Positions 27,560 to 37,827 of a stretch of 64,000 nt of DNA are shown in pieces. The translations under genes and the position numbers were made by a program. Where the stretch lies: the NCBI GenBank assembly GCA_021784755.1, contig JAJYHM010000042.1, positions 1-64,000 of the forward strand, in the 5' to 3' direction. The notes beneath the pieces are model-generated. The model saw only the letters and a list, made by a program, of their open reading frames with translations. It made no database searches and had not been told where the DNA came from. Position 1 is the first letter of the stretch; every line of letters begins with the position of its first letter. Origin of the DNA: Pseudomonadota bacterium. GTDB taxonomy: Bacteria; Pseudomonadota; Gammaproteobacteria; Acidiferrobacterales; Acidiferrobacteraceae.

Positions 27560-30356
27560 GGCGAGCCTCCAGGTGATAGTCGATGAGGGGTCCGTGCCGG
27601 CGCCCGACGAGAGGTTGAGGCCCGTCGGTCACGCGACAGTCCACGGTATTGCCGAGTCGAAACGACAGGGGCGCGTTGCCCCGCAAGGCGAAGGCGAGAT
27701 CCGCGCCTCTGCGCGACGCGCTCGTGACGGTGGCGTTGGCATCGTGAAGATAGGGTTTATGCGGTCTTATACGCGTCAAGCGGATGCGCACGGCCTGCCC
27801 GGGGCTTGGGGGGACGACATGGATATAGCGCACCGCCCCATGGCGATCGAAGCCCACGACCCCTGAATCCGCGTCCAAGCGCGGGTAACCGAGGCGTGCC
27901 GGGATACGCCATTCCCGCACCGCGCCTGCGTCATGGACGATCCAGCCCTGCGCCCCGCGGGCAACCACCGCATGCCCGAAATCCACGGCGATGCGTGCGA
28001 AATGAGACGGAAAGATGGGGTCCGTCCTCTGGTGCAGCGCCCACACGATCACGCGCCGTAGGGCGCGCAAGCCGGCGATGCGGGCCCCCGAATAAAAGTG
28101 GTAATAGATATCGAGCGGCTTGAGGCGCCTGGGGGTGTCGGTCAGTTTGAACGTCTGGATTACGCGGATGTAGCCGTAGTAGTAAGGGCTTTTCCAACCA
28201 TGGGTGTAGACGTTCTCGTCTTGCATGGGTGCGTAGACCTGAAAATCGCGGCCCTTGTAGAGCCCCAGCCCACGCACCTTGGTGACGAAGGGGTCGGCAT
28301 CAGTCTCGGTGGCGCCGCCGCCATTGATGTTCAGGACATGGGCGCTATAGCTCAGAGCCAATACCCGCGCGTCCGGGTCACAGTTCCCGGACCACTGGAT
28401 GAGCGAGACGTGTTTACCGGGCGGCGCAATGTGCGTGTCGATCCAGTGATCGGCCCAGACGATTTCCTTGTGGGCGCTAAAGCGCGTGTAGCCCGGGACC
28501 TTGAGCGCGTAGCCATAGCGCATATCGCCCTTGTGTCCCATGAGCGCCGGGTCGTGCTCGAGGGCGGGCCAGTCGAAGGGATGCGAGAAGGTGTGCGAGG
28601 CGACCTCCACCCAGGGCAGGGCCGCTATACGTCGCGCGATCGCTGTGAGTTGCGGCGCCTGCTTTGGGAATAAGCCGTCGCGCGTAAAGTAGGACACGAT
28701 GAAGGAGGCCGACGTCGGGATGCGGTATTCGTCCAGGATCTGGCTCAGGATCACCTGCGCCGCGTACTGCCCGCGATAGCGATAGATCCAGGTCTTGTTG
28801 GCGAATCCATCGCCGTCGATCTGGGCCATGAGCAGGCGCCGGCCGCTCTCGGTCGTGGTGTCCGGGACAGGCATGGCCGGCAGCCGCAGGGCCTTGCGGA
28901 AAAATCGAAACGGGTTCAGCACCCAAGCCGCCGGCGCCCCGTGCCCGCCGCGCGATACGGCACCAAGGTTTGCCACCACGTCGGGCGCGAGGGCGTAGCC
29001 GCCCCAGGGGGTGAGCCCGACTGTGTCTTCGATGGGGCCTTGCGCGGCTCGCAGCGTGAGCAGGGCGTGCCCTTGGCGCAGCGTAAGCGGCAGGAAGTCG
29101 TCGGGCGCAGCCGGCGCCGGACGCGCCTCAAAGCCCATATACCGCGCGTCGCTTGCCGCCACGTGATTGCGGGTGAGGCCGTTGGGGACGCGTCCTACGG
29201 AAAGTCCCAGCGGGCGCAGGTGCGCGGCGTCGACGGGGAAGCCGAAATTTCCGAGGATGGCGACCGGTACGCCCTCGCGCATCTGCCGGCGCAGGAAGCG
29301 GTAGACCGCGTCCGCCTTCGGGATATGGTCGTCTTCGAACCATGTGACGATGCCGGCATAGCGGCCCGCCAAGGTGCCGTGCGGCAGGCCCGCAGCCACG
29401 TTTTGAATCCGCGTGCTATAGCCCAGATAATTGAGGGGCATGGCCGCGTACCAGTTGAGTGAGGTGTGCTGCGCATCCATAGGTCCGCTATAGAGCATGA
29501 GGATCTTGCGCGGCATGACACGGACGCGGCCTACGCCCAGCAGAGACAGGCGGCTGTTGGTGACATAAGGGATGACACCTAAGGCGCTTATGCGCCGCGC
29601 ATCGACGATCGCCTGACGCCGTTTGGCAGCCGGCAGGTAGTCGATGGCCACCACCGGCAAGCCGAGGTGCTGGGCGTCTTGAAGTTTTTTCAGTAGGCGT
29701 TGGCGCGTGGCGGCCGGCACCGGGACATAGTGTCCGCTGGCCTGGTCCCAACCGTCGAACAAGGATTCGGCCGCGACCGCCGATACCAGACTGTGAATCG
29801 TCGACAGAAGAGCGAACCCTCGATTCAGGATGATTTGGGTGCGCGGGTGGCGGGTCTTCAGGGTCTGAATCAGACGGATGAGGCCTTGTTGCTGCGCATG
29901 TCTTGCCGTCGGCGTCTTTGTGACCTGGCGGTAGGCGTCGAGGTTGTCGAGGAAAAAGGCGCGATATCCGCGTTTCCATAAAGGAGCGATCACGTGGCGC
30001 AACAGGGCCTGGCGGCATGTGCGCCGTGCCTCGTTGACGATGATCGTGTCCCAGGCCGGGTCCTTGCCGAGGCGGCAGCCTTGTGGCAGCCACGCGTGCT
30101 CATGGGCGGCGACCTCGCCTGCGCTGGCGTAGGCAAAGGCCAGGCGATCGCCGCGATCGAAGCGGCGCGGTGAAAAGTGGGCCTGAGGCTGGACGACCAC
30201 CCAACGAAAGGCGCGCAAGGATCGGTGGGGGGGATGGGCGCCGTAGTAGAAGGCGACGCTCAAAGGAAGCGCGCGCACGCTGAAGCTGAGCGCGAGCATC
30301 ACCGTGAGCACCGCTAGACGAATTGCTTGGCCGTACGCACGCATCAGGTTCGCCAC
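27531..30356 (-). CDS. pelA: Pel deacetylase and glycoside hydrolase PelA
   Basis: A 941-residue periplasmic protein (P. aeruginosa 948) that partially deacetylates Pel and can cleave it. Signal peptide MRAYGQAIRLAVLTVMLALSF; the ATG at 30344 is a sensible start, with GTG 30356 the alternative. The N-terminal TIM-barrel hydrolase spans about 32-285 with GYRAFFLDNLDAY and E197 in AAESLF, the probable counterpart of catalytic E218. A Rossmann-like middle follows. The carbohydrate-esterase domain has D513/D515 (QIDGDGF) and the H588-x3-H592 pair (SHTFSHPFDW), so its metal-dependent deacetylase site is intact. It is the first gene of the operon, behind a 788-base divergent control region. Confidence 0.95.
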   Translation of the reverse strand: MANLMRAYGQAIRLAVLTVMLALSFSVRALPLSVAFYYGAHPPHRSLRAFRWVVVQPQAHFSPRRFDRGDRLAFAYASAGEVAAHEHAWLPQGCRLGKDPAWDTIIVNEARRTCRQALLRHVIAPLWKRGYRAFFLDNLDAYRQVTKTPTARHAQQQGLIRLIQTLKTRHPRTQIILNRGFALLSTIHSLVSAVAAESLFDGWDQASGHYVPVPAATRQRLLKKLQDAQHLGLPVVAIDYLPAAKRRQAIVDARRISALGVIPYVTNSRLSLLGVGRVRVMPRKILMLYSGPMDAQHTSLNWYAAMPLNYLGYSTRIQNVAAGLPHGTLAGRYAGIVTWFEDDHIPKADAVYRFLRRQMREGVPVAILGNFGFPVDAAHLRPLGLSVGRVPNGLTRNHVAASDARYMGFEARPAPAAPDDFLPLTLRQGHALLTLRAAQGPIEDTVGLTPWGGYALAPDVVANLGAVSRGGHGAPAAWVLNPFRFFRKALRLPAMPVPDTTTESGRRLLMAQIDGDGFANKTWIYRYRGQYAAQVILSQILDEYRIPTSASFIVSYFTRDGLFPKQAPQLTAIARRIAALPWVEVASHTFSHPFDWPALEHDPALMGHKGDMRYGYALKVPGYTRFSAHKEIVWADHWIDTHIAPPGKHVSLIQWSGNCDPDARVLALSYSAHVLNINGGGATETDADPFVTKVRGLGLYKGRDFQVYAPMQDENVYTHGWKSPYYYGYIRVIQTFKLTDTPRRLKPLDIYYHFYSGARIAGLRALRRVIVWALHQRTDPIFPSHFARIAVDFGHAVVARGAQGWIVHDAGAVREWRIPARLGYPRLDADSGVVGFDRHGAVRYIHVVPPSPGQAVRIRLTRIRPHKPYLHDANATVTSASRRGADLAFALRGNAPLSFRLGNTVDCRVTDGPQPLVGRRHGPLIDYHLEARHGHFAVVCP

Positions 30357-30438
30357 TAATCCGAAAAAGCCGCCTTCCGAAGGCCACGAGGGCCGTACGA
30401 AGGCCGGCGAAGCCCGAGCGAGCCCGTCACGGCGAATC

Positions 30439-30454
30439 AGACGTTTTAACGTCT
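30439..30454. repeat. Inverted repeat in the pelA leader
   Basis: agacgtt and aacgtct are separated by two bases, with outer cgaat/attcg arms extending the dyad to 30434-30461. It lies about 80-100 bases upstream of pelA. It may be a regulator-binding site or a leader RNA hairpin. Confidence 0.45.
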
Positions 30455-30885
30455 CTATTCGTCGCGTCGGCCCGTCAGTCGGGCACTATTTTCCGTGTGT
30501 TTCCCTGATGGTTATCACGATGCGCGCGGACCAACCCCAGCCCGCCGTTTGCTGCGCTTCGGTTGCGCCCCGTCCTTCGCCTTTTATAGGACTTTATTAA
30601 GAATGCTTGGCGAACGACTGTCGTAATGACACGCCCATAGACCCATTCTACGGTAGCGTTTGTGCCTTGTCCATTTCCCGCGCCCCGTGGCTTTTTCCGG
30701 GCGATGGGCGCTTGCGCGGTTTTCTGCACCGAGGCTTGGGACAGAGACCTGCGCGTGTCATCGGGGTCGTGAACGTGCTGAGCCTGGGTGGTGGTGCGCG
30801 GCCTCGGCGGGCTTATCGCTTGTCCGTGAGGGTGGTTTTTCACGAAGCTTGAGGATCGACTGGGATAGGCGCGATCGCGGGCCGG

Positions 30886-30903
30886 CGGCCGACCGGTCGG
30901 CCG
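30886..30903. repeat. Perfect 18-bp palindrome between pelA and the divergent gene
   Basis: cggccgaccggtcggccg is fully self-complementary and lies roughly midway in the control region, about 240 bases from the barrel-protein gene. It could be an operator, or a terminator-like stem without a T-run. Confidence 0.4.
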
Positions 30904-31144
30904 TCTCGGGGGTTTTGTCGGGAAGCGGGCTCGCGATCCCGCAGGTCGCCTTGCCGGTGGCTCTTTGCATGTTATCGTAGTCGCCGACGACGGGGGTTGG
31001 GTCACGTTCCCTGTTGTGGGTGGGCCCCGAAGGGCCCGGCGTTTCCGCTTTCCGCTGATCCACGGAGCGTTTAGACTACCCCGTCCCGCGAGCCATGGTG
31101 GCGCGCGCAATAAGAAGAGCCATTCTGTCAAAGGAGATGATGAT

Positions 31145-31648
31145 ATGCGAAGCCGATTGGTAATGGCAGGCCTCATGGCCCTCAGTGTGTATCCGGCTAC
31201 AAGTCTTGCTCGGGTCTGGGTCGGTGGCGATCTGGGTCTGACTGGTGGGGCGCTGACGGGTACCTCGCCGATAGGTGTGTATGCCGGTCTGTCGACGCGT
31301 TCGTTTCCGCTCGGCGTCGAGGTCGGTTATCAGGCATTGAGCGCGAACCCGGGGAAGATCGGCATGTTCACAGCGACCGCCCTCTACCGGACGCCGATCA
31401 CGCAGGTCCGCGGCATGTACTTCCTGGCGCGCGGCGGTATCGCAACCATTTATAGCGATCCGAGCGTCAACATACGCAGCACCACGCGGCCGCTCATAGG
31501 GGCGGGTGTGAGCTATCGCCTCGCGCGCAACGTCAATCTTCGCGCCGAGTATGACCTGATCGTCGATCCGCGCACCACCTACGGGCCGAGCCAGAATGCC
31601 GACGAACTCCTGGCGGGAGTCAGCTATCAGTTCGGGGGGATGCGCTAA
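31145..31648 (+). CDS. Small outer-membrane beta-barrel protein, function unknown
   Basis: A 167-residue protein from the ATG at 31145 with a strong aaaggagatgat site. Signal peptide MRSRLVMAGLMALSVYPATSLA. The mature part is alternating strands (VWVGGDLGLTGGALTG, FPLGVEVGYQALS, ATALYRTPIT, FLARGGIATIY, LIGAGVSYRLARNVNLRAEYDL), ending ELLAGVSYQFGGMR with a near-terminal phenylalanine. The pattern suits an 8-stranded OmpA/OmpX-like barrel. It diverges from the pel operon across the shared control region, which hints at a cell-surface role, but no specific family is recognised. Confidence 0.75.
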   Translation: MRSRLVMAGLMALSVYPATSLARVWVGGDLGLTGGALTGTSPIGVYAGLSTRSFPLGVEVGYQALSANPGKIGMFTATALYRTPITQVRGMYFLARGGIATIYSDPSVNIRSTTRPLIGAGVSYRLARNVNLRAEYDLIVDPRTTYGPSQNADELLAGVSYQFGGMR

Positions 31649-31659
31649 GCGCTTTTGGG

Positions 31660-31687
31660 GTGCGGGGGCGCTTGGGCGCTCCCGCAC
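31660..31687. terminator. Hairpin between convergent genes, possible bidirectional terminator
   Basis: gtgcgggggcgc and gcgctcccgcac form a 12-bp stem with one G-U pair and a ttgg loop, between the barrel-protein stop (31648) and the TauE/SafE stop (31713). No T-run follows on either strand, so efficiency is uncertain. Confidence 0.5.
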
Positions 31688-31712
31688 GCCTCCACCAATC
31701 ATCGCTGAACCA

Positions 31713-32468
31713 CTATATAAGGTATTTGACGCCGACTGCGGCCAGGAGCGCGAGGGTGGCGCGCAGGAATAGCCGTTGGCTTATACGCATGTGGAGATGA
31801 TTGCCGAGATAGAGCCCGAGCGCGGCGGCTGGCGCCATGGTCGCAAAGACCAGCGTAAGCGGCCAGGTGAGCAGGCCAAAGACGATGTAGAGCCCGCCCC
31901 GTATGACGTTATCGGCCAGCGCTATGGCCTGAAACGTGGCTCGAAAGGCGCGTTTATCGAGGTGTCGCATCTGCAGATAGGCCACGAGCGGCGGTCCTCC
32001 GCCTCCGTAGAGGCTGCCGATGATGCCACCGAACACGCCCAGGGGAAGCGCCCAGGGTCGGCCGATGCGTGGCATACGTTCGGGTTTGGCCACGAGCGCG
32101 TAGACCACGTAAGCGAGAATGAAGACACCGAGGAAGAGCGTCAGGCTCTGCGCATCGGTGTGGACGAGGATCACCGCTCCGATGGCAAGCCCGACAAGCG
32201 AGCCCGGAATTAGCCAGGACAGCTCCCGCCACTGCATCTCGTGGAAGTCGTAGGCCCCAAGCAAGAGCGAGCCCAGCAGGTCCAGCAATAGCACCACGGG
32301 GACCACTTCCTTCACGGGAAAACTCAAAGACAGGAAGGCCACGGCGATGAGGCCGGATCCGAAGCCTATGGTGGCGCGGACGTAGAAGGCCGCGAATACC
32401 ACCATCTCGAGGAAGGCGTAAAGCCCCGGTTTCTGCAAGAGTTGTGCAAAGGTCAGGTGGATAGTCAC
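31713..32468 (-). CDS. TauE/SafE (TSUP) family membrane permease
   Basis: A 251-residue inner-membrane protein of the sulfite/sulfoacetate exporter superfamily. Eight or so hydrophobic segments include the two family repeats: ATIGFGSGLIAVAFLSL (residues 32-48) and VFGGIIGSLYGGGGPPLVAYL (about 145-165). Start GTG 32468. Known members export sulfite, taurine-derived or other small sulfonates, or act as general anion pumps. The substrate here is not identified. An export role for sulfite would suit a sulfur oxidiser, but this is speculation. Confidence 0.88.
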   Translation of the reverse strand: MTIHLTFAQLLQKPGLYAFLEMVVFAAFYVRATIGFGSGLIAVAFLSLSFPVKEVVPVVLLLDLLGSLLLGAYDFHEMQWRELSWLIPGSLVGLAIGAVILVHTDAQSLTLFLGVFILAYVVYALVAKPERMPRIGRPWALPLGVFGGIIGSLYGGGGPPLVAYLQMRHLDKRAFRATFQAIALADNVIRGGLYIVFGLLTWPLTLVFATMAPAAALGLYLGNHLHMRISQRLFLRATLALLAAVGVKYLI

Positions 32469-33138
32469 GGCTTAAGCACAGCTCCAGGGGCCCGAGGGCC
32501 AGCAAGAATTTCAGCGGCTGATCTTTTGCGGTTTCACGCAGGTGCGCCCCCGCGCTTCGCTGCGCCGGCGGAACCTGGCGGCGGCTCCGCGGGTGTGTTT
32601 TTGGTGGCCGAGGTGCGCCTCGCGGAGGCATCCCACATGGCCCTGCCGTAGGCAGACTCTCCGCTTCCCCCGCGTCATTAGAGAACGGCTCGACGTGAGG
32701 GGCTCGTAGCCCGCGCGGCATGGTAGTGCAATCCGGGAATACGAATCAATAGACGGAGATTGTGTACGGTCCTGCCGAATGGGCCGGTATTCCTCCAGGC
32801 TCGGCTATACTTAAAAAAACAAGAAGGGATGGGAGGCGGGTGAGGGGGGCCTATAGGGGCAACTCGGAGCACGCTTGGGCCTTTCGCGACTGTGTGGATG
32901 GGGGCATGAGGGTGGTATCGGCAGGGTCTACGCACGCGCCAGGGTTGATCGAGGCCCGGGGTGTCCTATGTCTTCACGCTGTATTCGCCTGGGGCTGGCC
33001 GCGACATCAGGGGGTCCGTATTGACTGCACGGCGCGACCGATGGGCCCTTGGGTGTCGATCGCCCCCCGGCGGCTCCTCGCGGATCGTCCGTTGGGCGGG
33101 ACGGCGCCCGTACGCCATCACGGCGCCGTCCTTACGCC
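32469..33138. other. Intergenic region between TauE/SafE and the GGDEF-EAL gene
   Basis: 670 bases between divergent genes. No reading frame has family similarity. The frame upstream of 33139 is open but reads as random basic sequence. The only strong structure is the hairpin at 33099-33131 described separately. A tract taaaaaaacaag (32811-32822) is unusually AT-rich for the region. Confidence 0.45.
33099..33131 (+). promoter_or_regulatory. 10-bp stem-loop just before the GGDEF-EAL gene
   Basis: ggacggcgcc (33099-33108) and ggcgccgtcc (33122-33131) pair perfectly around a 13-base loop, ending 7 bases before the ATG at 33139 and occupying the place where a ribosome site should be. As RNA this could restrict translation, or it could be a protein-binding operator in DNA. 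No Shine-Dalgarno is visible outside it. Confidence 0.45.
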
Positions 33139-35772
33139 ATGAGTGACAGGATGGCTCGACGACCGGGGCGATCGATTGTCGTAGTGTTCGGCGGGCTCGC
33201 GCTCGTTGCGATCTTCACGGTGGTTGTCTATGCCGTCACTTTCTGGGGCGATATGCGGCGCGAGGCCTGGAGCGAGCTCTCGGGGGCGGCGCGCTTCATG
33301 GCGACCACCACCGAGCTGCGCCTTAACGGCGACCGCTCCGCTCTGCGCTTGCTGGGTCGCGACATTGGCCGCTTGCCGGGTTTGAGTGCCGGCCAAGATA
33401 GCGCAGCCATCGACCGTCTCGGCCGGCGCTTCAGTCGTCGGCATCCGGAGATCGCAGGTCTTGCCCTGTTGGGTCCACACGGGTCGCTCTGGTGGCGGGA
33501 AGGGCTCGCCCCCCGCAGCGTCCGGCCTTGGGCGAGGGCAAGTGCTGCCGCGCAGCCCGGCATATTCAAGGTCGGGTCGGTTGATCGGTCGAATGCACGC
33601 GTCCCAGTGCTGCCTCTTTGGTCTACGATACGGGCGGGAGACCGGGTGCGATTTCGGATCTGTGCGCTTTTGTCCCTTGCGCGGCGGCAAGGATGGTGGC
33701 CGGGTCGTAAGATGGCACCCGGGACCGCGATTGGTCTCTTTGGGGTCGATGGGCGCGTCGAGGCCGTGTGGCCCGCCTCTCTCGGCGCTCCGGCCGTCAA
33801 GGCGGCCGCCGCCGTGGGTCCGGCCGGTGAAGGTCGTTTTGTCGCCCACCTGAAAGGGCGCGAGGGGACGTGGCTCGGGGTCGCGCGGCGCGTGCGACGA
33901 TACCCCTTCAGGGTATTCGCCCTTCGATCCATGCGTGCCGTGGATGCGCAGTGGTGGCACTTCGCCCGCCTGGGCCTGCTTTTGCTGGGCCTCGTTCTCG
34001 CGATCATCGCCTTTTTGTACAGGCGCACAGTGCACGGCCACACGCGCTTGGCCGAGGAGCGGGCCGTCACCGAGGCGCAGCTGTCCGCCGCCAGGGCACA
34101 TTTCGAGGGGACCCTGCAGTCTCTGGCGGAGGCGGTGATCGCGACCGACCAGGACGGTCGCGTAGAGTACGTGAATCGCGCCGCGGAGCGTCTCACGGGG
34201 TGGGCGGACCGGGAAATCCGGGGGCGCGCGCTCAATGACGTCCTGCCGTGCTTCGATGAATATAGCGGCGAGTCTATAGATCCGCTCGGGGCATGTCTGG
34301 CAGGGCAGGCGCTCGCCCCCGGGGACGCGTTTGTCTTTCACCGCGACGGCCGGGGGATTCCGGTGGAGTACAGCGGGGCCCCCAGGCTCGGTCCGCAGGG
34401 CGAGCTCGTGGGGGCCGTGCTATCGTTCCGCGATGCAGCCGAGAAGCGCCGGCTCGCGGAACGGCTCGTCCATCAGGCGACTCACGATCCGCTGACTGAG
34501 CTACCCAATCGCATCCTGTATAACGAGCGCCTGGAGCGGGCGCTGGTCGAGGCCAAAGAGAGCGGCAGTGTGGTCGCACTTCTCTTTCTCGACGTGGACG
34601 GTTTCAAGAGGGTGAACGACACACTCGGCCACAGCACCGGGGATCGTATCCTGGTGCTCATAGGGGAGCGCCTGAGGCGCGCGGTGCGTGCGGCGGATAC
34701 CTTGGCGCGCCTGGGTGGCGACGAGTTCGCGGTGGTTTTACCGGGGCTCAGGAGCCGTCAGGACGCGCTGCCGGTCGTGCACAAGATCATGGCTATTTTT
34801 CGCGAGCCCTTGGTGGTGGCGCTCGGCGAAGTCTCCTTGAGCGTCAGTATCGGTATTGCGGCGTATCCGGAAGACAGCGGCGATGGGCGCGCGCTCGTGC
34901 GGGCAGCCGATGCTGCCATGTACGAGGCCAAGGCCGCCGGCAAGGACGCTTATCGCTTTTTCGAAGGCCCTACCGCCGGCCGGTCCCAGGTGCATCCGTT
35001 GTCGGTCGCGACCACTCTGCGGCGTGCGCTCGAGCGCGAGGAATTTTGCCTTGTTTACCAGCCACAGGTGCGGGCGGCGAACCGCCGGCTCGTGGCGATG
35101 GAGGCCTTGTTGCGGTGGATGCATCCGGTGGAAGGCGTCAAATACCCCGGGGAGTTCCTCCTGGCCGTGGAGGAGGCGGGTCTCATGGCCGAGCTTGGCG
35201 TGTGGGTCTTGCGTGCGGCCTGTCGTCAGAATCGTGAGTGGCGCAACCTCGGCCTTGCCGCCTTCCCAGTGACCGTCAACGTATCGGGACATCAGTGTGG
35301 GGACGAGAGCTTGGCCTACGCGATCCGTGCGGTCTTGCGTGAGCACGATCTGACCCCCAACGATCTCGTCCTGGAGTTCACGGAGTCGGTTCTCGTGGGG
35401 GCTGCGGAAGTGTCGACGGAGGGGCTTCATGCCTTGCTGGATGAGGGCATCCAGTTTGCCGTCCAGAATTTCGGCGGCGCCTCGTCCTCGCTCGGCATGC
35501 TTCAGCAGTTGCGCGTGGGCATGCTGAAGATCGAGAGCGCGTTCATCGCCGGGATTGGTGAGAGCAGCAATGACGCGGTCATCCTGGCCATCATCGCCCT
35601 TGGGCATGCTCTCAACATGCGCGTGGTGGCCAGTGGGGTCGAGACCGCCGCCCAACATCGCTTCCTGGCAGATGCGGGCTGTGACGCTATGCAAGGCCAT
35701 TATATCGCAGCACCCCTTGATGCCGAGGCGGCGACCGCCTATCTCCGCACGCAGGAGGCCGCCGGGAGTTGA
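33139..35772 (+). CDS. Membrane diguanylate cyclase: sensor-PAS-GGDEF-degenerate EAL
   Basis: An 877-residue protein. Transmembrane helices at about 12-33 and 276-294 flank a roughly 240-residue periplasmic sensor of no recognised family. Then come a PAS domain (about 320-430, [20 protein letters not shown]), GGDEF (about 445-605) with an intact active site GGDEF 526-530 and I-site R517-A-A-D520, and an EAL domain (about 625-870). The EAL keeps EALL (655) and K797, but the metal-binding Asp pair of DDFG is Q776-N777 and the catalytic E of AEGVE is S832. It should therefore synthesise and perhaps bind, but not degrade, c-di-GMP. The start is chosen at ATG 33139 (ATG 33151 is possible). Confidence 0.9.
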   Translation: MSDRMARRPGRSIVVVFGGLALVAIFTVVVYAVTFWGDMRREAWSELSGAARFMATTTELRLNGDRSALRLLGRDIGRLPGLSAGQDSAAIDRLGRRFSRRHPEIAGLALLGPHGSLWWREGLAPRSVRPWARASAAAQPGIFKVGSVDRSNARVPVLPLWSTIRAGDRVRFRICALLSLARRQGWWPGRKMAPGTAIGLFGVDGRVEAVWPASLGAPAVKAAAAVGPAGEGRFVAHLKGREGTWLGVARRVRRYPFRVFALRSMRAVDAQWWHFARLGLLLLGLVLAIIAFLYRRTVHGHTRLAEERAVTEAQLSAARAHFEGTLQSLAEAVIATDQDGRVEYVNRAAERLTGWADREIRGRALNDVLPCFDEYSGESIDPLGACLAGQALAPGDAFVFHRDGRGIPVEYSGAPRLGPQGELVGAVLSFRDAAEKRRLAERLVHQATHDPLTELPNRILYNERLERALVEAKESGSVVALLFLDVDGFKRVNDTLGHSTGDRILVLIGERLRRAVRAADTLARLGGDEFAVVLPGLRSRQDALPVVHKIMAIFREPLVVALGEVSLSVSIGIAAYPEDSGDGRALVRAADAAMYEAKAAGKDAYRFFEGPTAGRSQVHPLSVATTLRRALEREEFCLVYQPQVRAANRRLVAMEALLRWMHPVEGVKYPGEFLLAVEEAGLMAELGVWVLRAACRQNREWRNLGLAAFPVTVNVSGHQCGDESLAYAIRAVLREHDLTPNDLVLEFTESVLVGAAEVSTEGLHALLDEGIQFAVQNFGGASSSLGMLQQLRVGMLKIESAFIAGIGESSNDAVILAIIALGHALNMRVVASGVETAAQHRFLADAGCDAMQGHYIAAPLDAEAATAYLRTQEAAGS

Positions 35773-35845
35773 TTTTTGGCGAGGCCACCCCCAAAAGGGG
35801 CCTGGGATTCCTGGAATACTGCGGCAAGAGAGGCCACGAGCAGCG

Positions 35846-37717
35846 ATGACGACGACTGAAAAACAGACATTGGGCTTTCAGACCGAGGTGCGCCAACTCC
35901 TCGATCTCATGATCCATTCGCTCTACAGCGACAAGGATATTTTCTTGCGGGAGTTGATCTCGAACGCCTCCGACGCCGCTGACAAGTTGCGGTTCGAGGC
36001 CTTACGCGACGAATCCCTGTATGAAGGCGATTCCGATTTGAAGATCCAGGTGCTGGTCGATCGGGACGCACGCACGCTCACGATCGCCGATAATGGCATC
36101 GGCATGACGCGCGAAGAGGTCATCGAGAACATTGGCACCATCGCCCGCTCGGGTACGCGGCGGTTCTTCGAGAGCTTGAGTGGTGATCAGGCCAAGGATG
36201 CGCGACTGATAGGACAGTTCGGCGTGGGGTTCTATTCGGCGTTCATGGTGGCCGACCGCGTGACCTTGCGTACCCGCCGGGCTGGCACGCCCGCCGATCA
36301 GGGCGTGATCTGGGAATCGACGGGCGCGGGGGAGTATACCGTCGAGGTCGTCGAGCGCCGCGAGCGGGGCACCAGTGTCGTGCTGCATCTGCGCGAAGGC
36401 GAGGACGAATTCCTTGACCAACACCGCCTGCAAGCCATAGTGCGCCGCTACTCGGATCACATCACCCTGCCGATCATCATGCTGGACTCCAATGGTATGC
36501 CGGAGACGGTCAACAAGGCCTCGGCGCTTTGGGTGCGACCGAAGAGTGAGGTCACCGAGCTCGAATACGACGAGTTCTACAAGCATGTGGCGCACGACAT
36601 CGATCCGCCCTTGGCGCACCTTCACAGTCGCGTCGAGGGCAAGCAGGAGTATACGGCCCTGCTCTTTGTCCCGCGCCGCGCGCCCTTCGATCTCTTTGAC
36701 CGCGATCGGCGCTATGGCGTGAAGCTCTACGTGCGCCGCGTCTTTATTATGGACGATGCTGAGCAGTTGATGCCGAATTATCTGCGCTTTGTCCGGGGCG
36801 TGATCGACGCGGCCGATCTCCCATTGAATGTCTCGCGCGAGATCCTGCAAAAGAGTCGCGATATCGACACCATCCGTAGCGGCGCCACGCGCAAGGTCCT
36901 GGACCTCCTGGCCGAATTGGCTGAGCGCGAGCCGGAAAAATACCGAACCTTCTGGACCGAGTTCGGCGTGGTGTTGAAAGAGGGTATTGTCGAGGATACG
37001 GCCAATCGGGATCGCGTGGCGAAGCTTTTGCGTTTTCGGAGCACGAGCGAGTCGGGCGATATGGTGTCGCTTGCCGATTATATCGGGCGCATGGTCGAGG
37101 GACAGGACACTATCTACTATGTGACCGGTGAGAGTCTGGCGGCCGCGCGGCGCAGCCCGCATCTGGAGATTTTCCGGCGCAAGGGGATAGAGGTCTTGCT
37201 TCTGACTGACCGGATCGACGAGTGGCTCGTGAGCCACCTTGCGGAGTTCGAGGGCAAGTCGCTACGTTCCGTCGCCAAGGGTGATCTCGACCTCAAAGGG
37301 GTCGGCAAGGGCGAGGACCCGGTCGATGTCCCTAAGGCTCAGGACGTCGAATGGAAGGCCTTCACCGAGCGCATGGCCCGGGTTCTGGGTGAGCGGGTCA
37401 AGGAGGTGCGCCTAAGCCACAGGCTCACCGAGTCTCCGGCCTGCCTGGTCGCAGGTGAGTATGACCTTGGCATCCATCTCGAGCGGCTTTTGAAGGCCGC
37501 CGGCCAAAAGACCCCGGGCAGCCAGCCAGTCCTGGAGATCAATGCCGGGCATCCCCTGGTTACGCGGTTGCGGGCCGAGGTCGCGGACGATCGTTTCGCG
37601 GATTGGGCGTTCTTGTTGTTTGATCAGGCGGTTCTCGCCGAAGGGGGGGCGCTTGAGGATGGGGCGGGCTTTGTGCAGCGTCTGAATGGCTTGTTGCTGG
37701 GTCTGCAGGGCGGATAG
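35846..37717 (+). CDS. htpG: Chaperone HtpG (bacterial Hsp90)
   Basis: A 623-residue ATP-dependent chaperone (E. coli 624). N-terminal GHKL ATPase: [52 protein letters not shown]. The middle domain has the catalytic arginine region ([13 protein letters not shown]). The C-terminal dimerisation domain follows. The start is ATG 35846. The frame further upstream runs antisense-free into the preceding gene's 3' end but has no similarity. Confidence 0.97.
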   Translation: MTTTEKQTLGFQTEVRQLLDLMIHSLYSDKDIFLRELISNASDAADKLRFEALRDESLYEGDSDLKIQVLVDRDARTLTIADNGIGMTREEVIENIGTIARSGTRRFFESLSGDQAKDARLIGQFGVGFYSAFMVADRVTLRTRRAGTPADQGVIWESTGAGEYTVEVVERRERGTSVVLHLREGEDEFLDQHRLQAIVRRYSDHITLPIIMLDSNGMPETVNKASALWVRPKSEVTELEYDEFYKHVAHDIDPPLAHLHSRVEGKQEYTALLFVPRRAPFDLFDRDRRYGVKLYVRRVFIMDDAEQLMPNYLRFVRGVIDAADLPLNVSREILQKSRDIDTIRSGATRKVLDLLAELAEREPEKYRTFWTEFGVVLKEGIVEDTANRDRVAKLLRFRSTSESGDMVSLADYIGRMVEGQDTIYYVTGESLAAARRSPHLEIFRRKGIEVLLLTDRIDEWLVSHLAEFEGKSLRSVAKGDLDLKGVGKGEDPVDVPKAQDVEWKAFTERMARVLGERVKEVRLSHRLTESPACLVAGEYDLGIHLERLLKAAGQKTPGSQPVLEINAGHPLVTRLRAEVADDRFADWAFLLFDQAVLAEGGALEDGAGFVQRLNGLLLGLQGG

Positions 37718-37827
37718 TATGGAATCCTTCAAAGAAGGGGCGCTGGGCGCCCGGAGGCACGAGCGCTTGAGGTCGTTGGCAGGTGGTACGGCGAGGGTAG
37801 CGGCCGCGTCCGGGACGGGCGCTTAAG

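Larger units (their letters stand above)
30357..31144. promoter_or_regulatory. Divergent control region between pelA and the outer-membrane protein gene
   Basis: 788 bases without a credible gene. Seen from the pelA side: a short G/C hairpin gccttcggaaggc followed by a U-rich ggcttttt (30384-30364), which could attenuate transcription just before pelA. Next come the inverted repeat agacgtt-tt-aacgtct (30439-30454), flanked by cgaat/attcg to make a longer dyad (30434-30461), and an AT-rich stretch cttaataaagtcctataaaa on the minus strand near 30580-30600, a candidate promoter. Finally there is a perfect 18-bp palindrome cggccgaccggtcggccg (30886-30903). These are sequence observations, and regulator identity is unknown. 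Confidence 0.5.

Noticed and set aside
30364-30384. Rho-independent terminator of an upstream gene
   Set aside because: No gene ends on that strand upstream within the region. The structure is kept only as a possible leader attenuator.
30475-31176. 233-residue frame on the minus strand upstream of pelA
   Set aside because: Pro/Arg/Thr-rich random composition, no family signals, overlaps the start of the barrel gene antisense.
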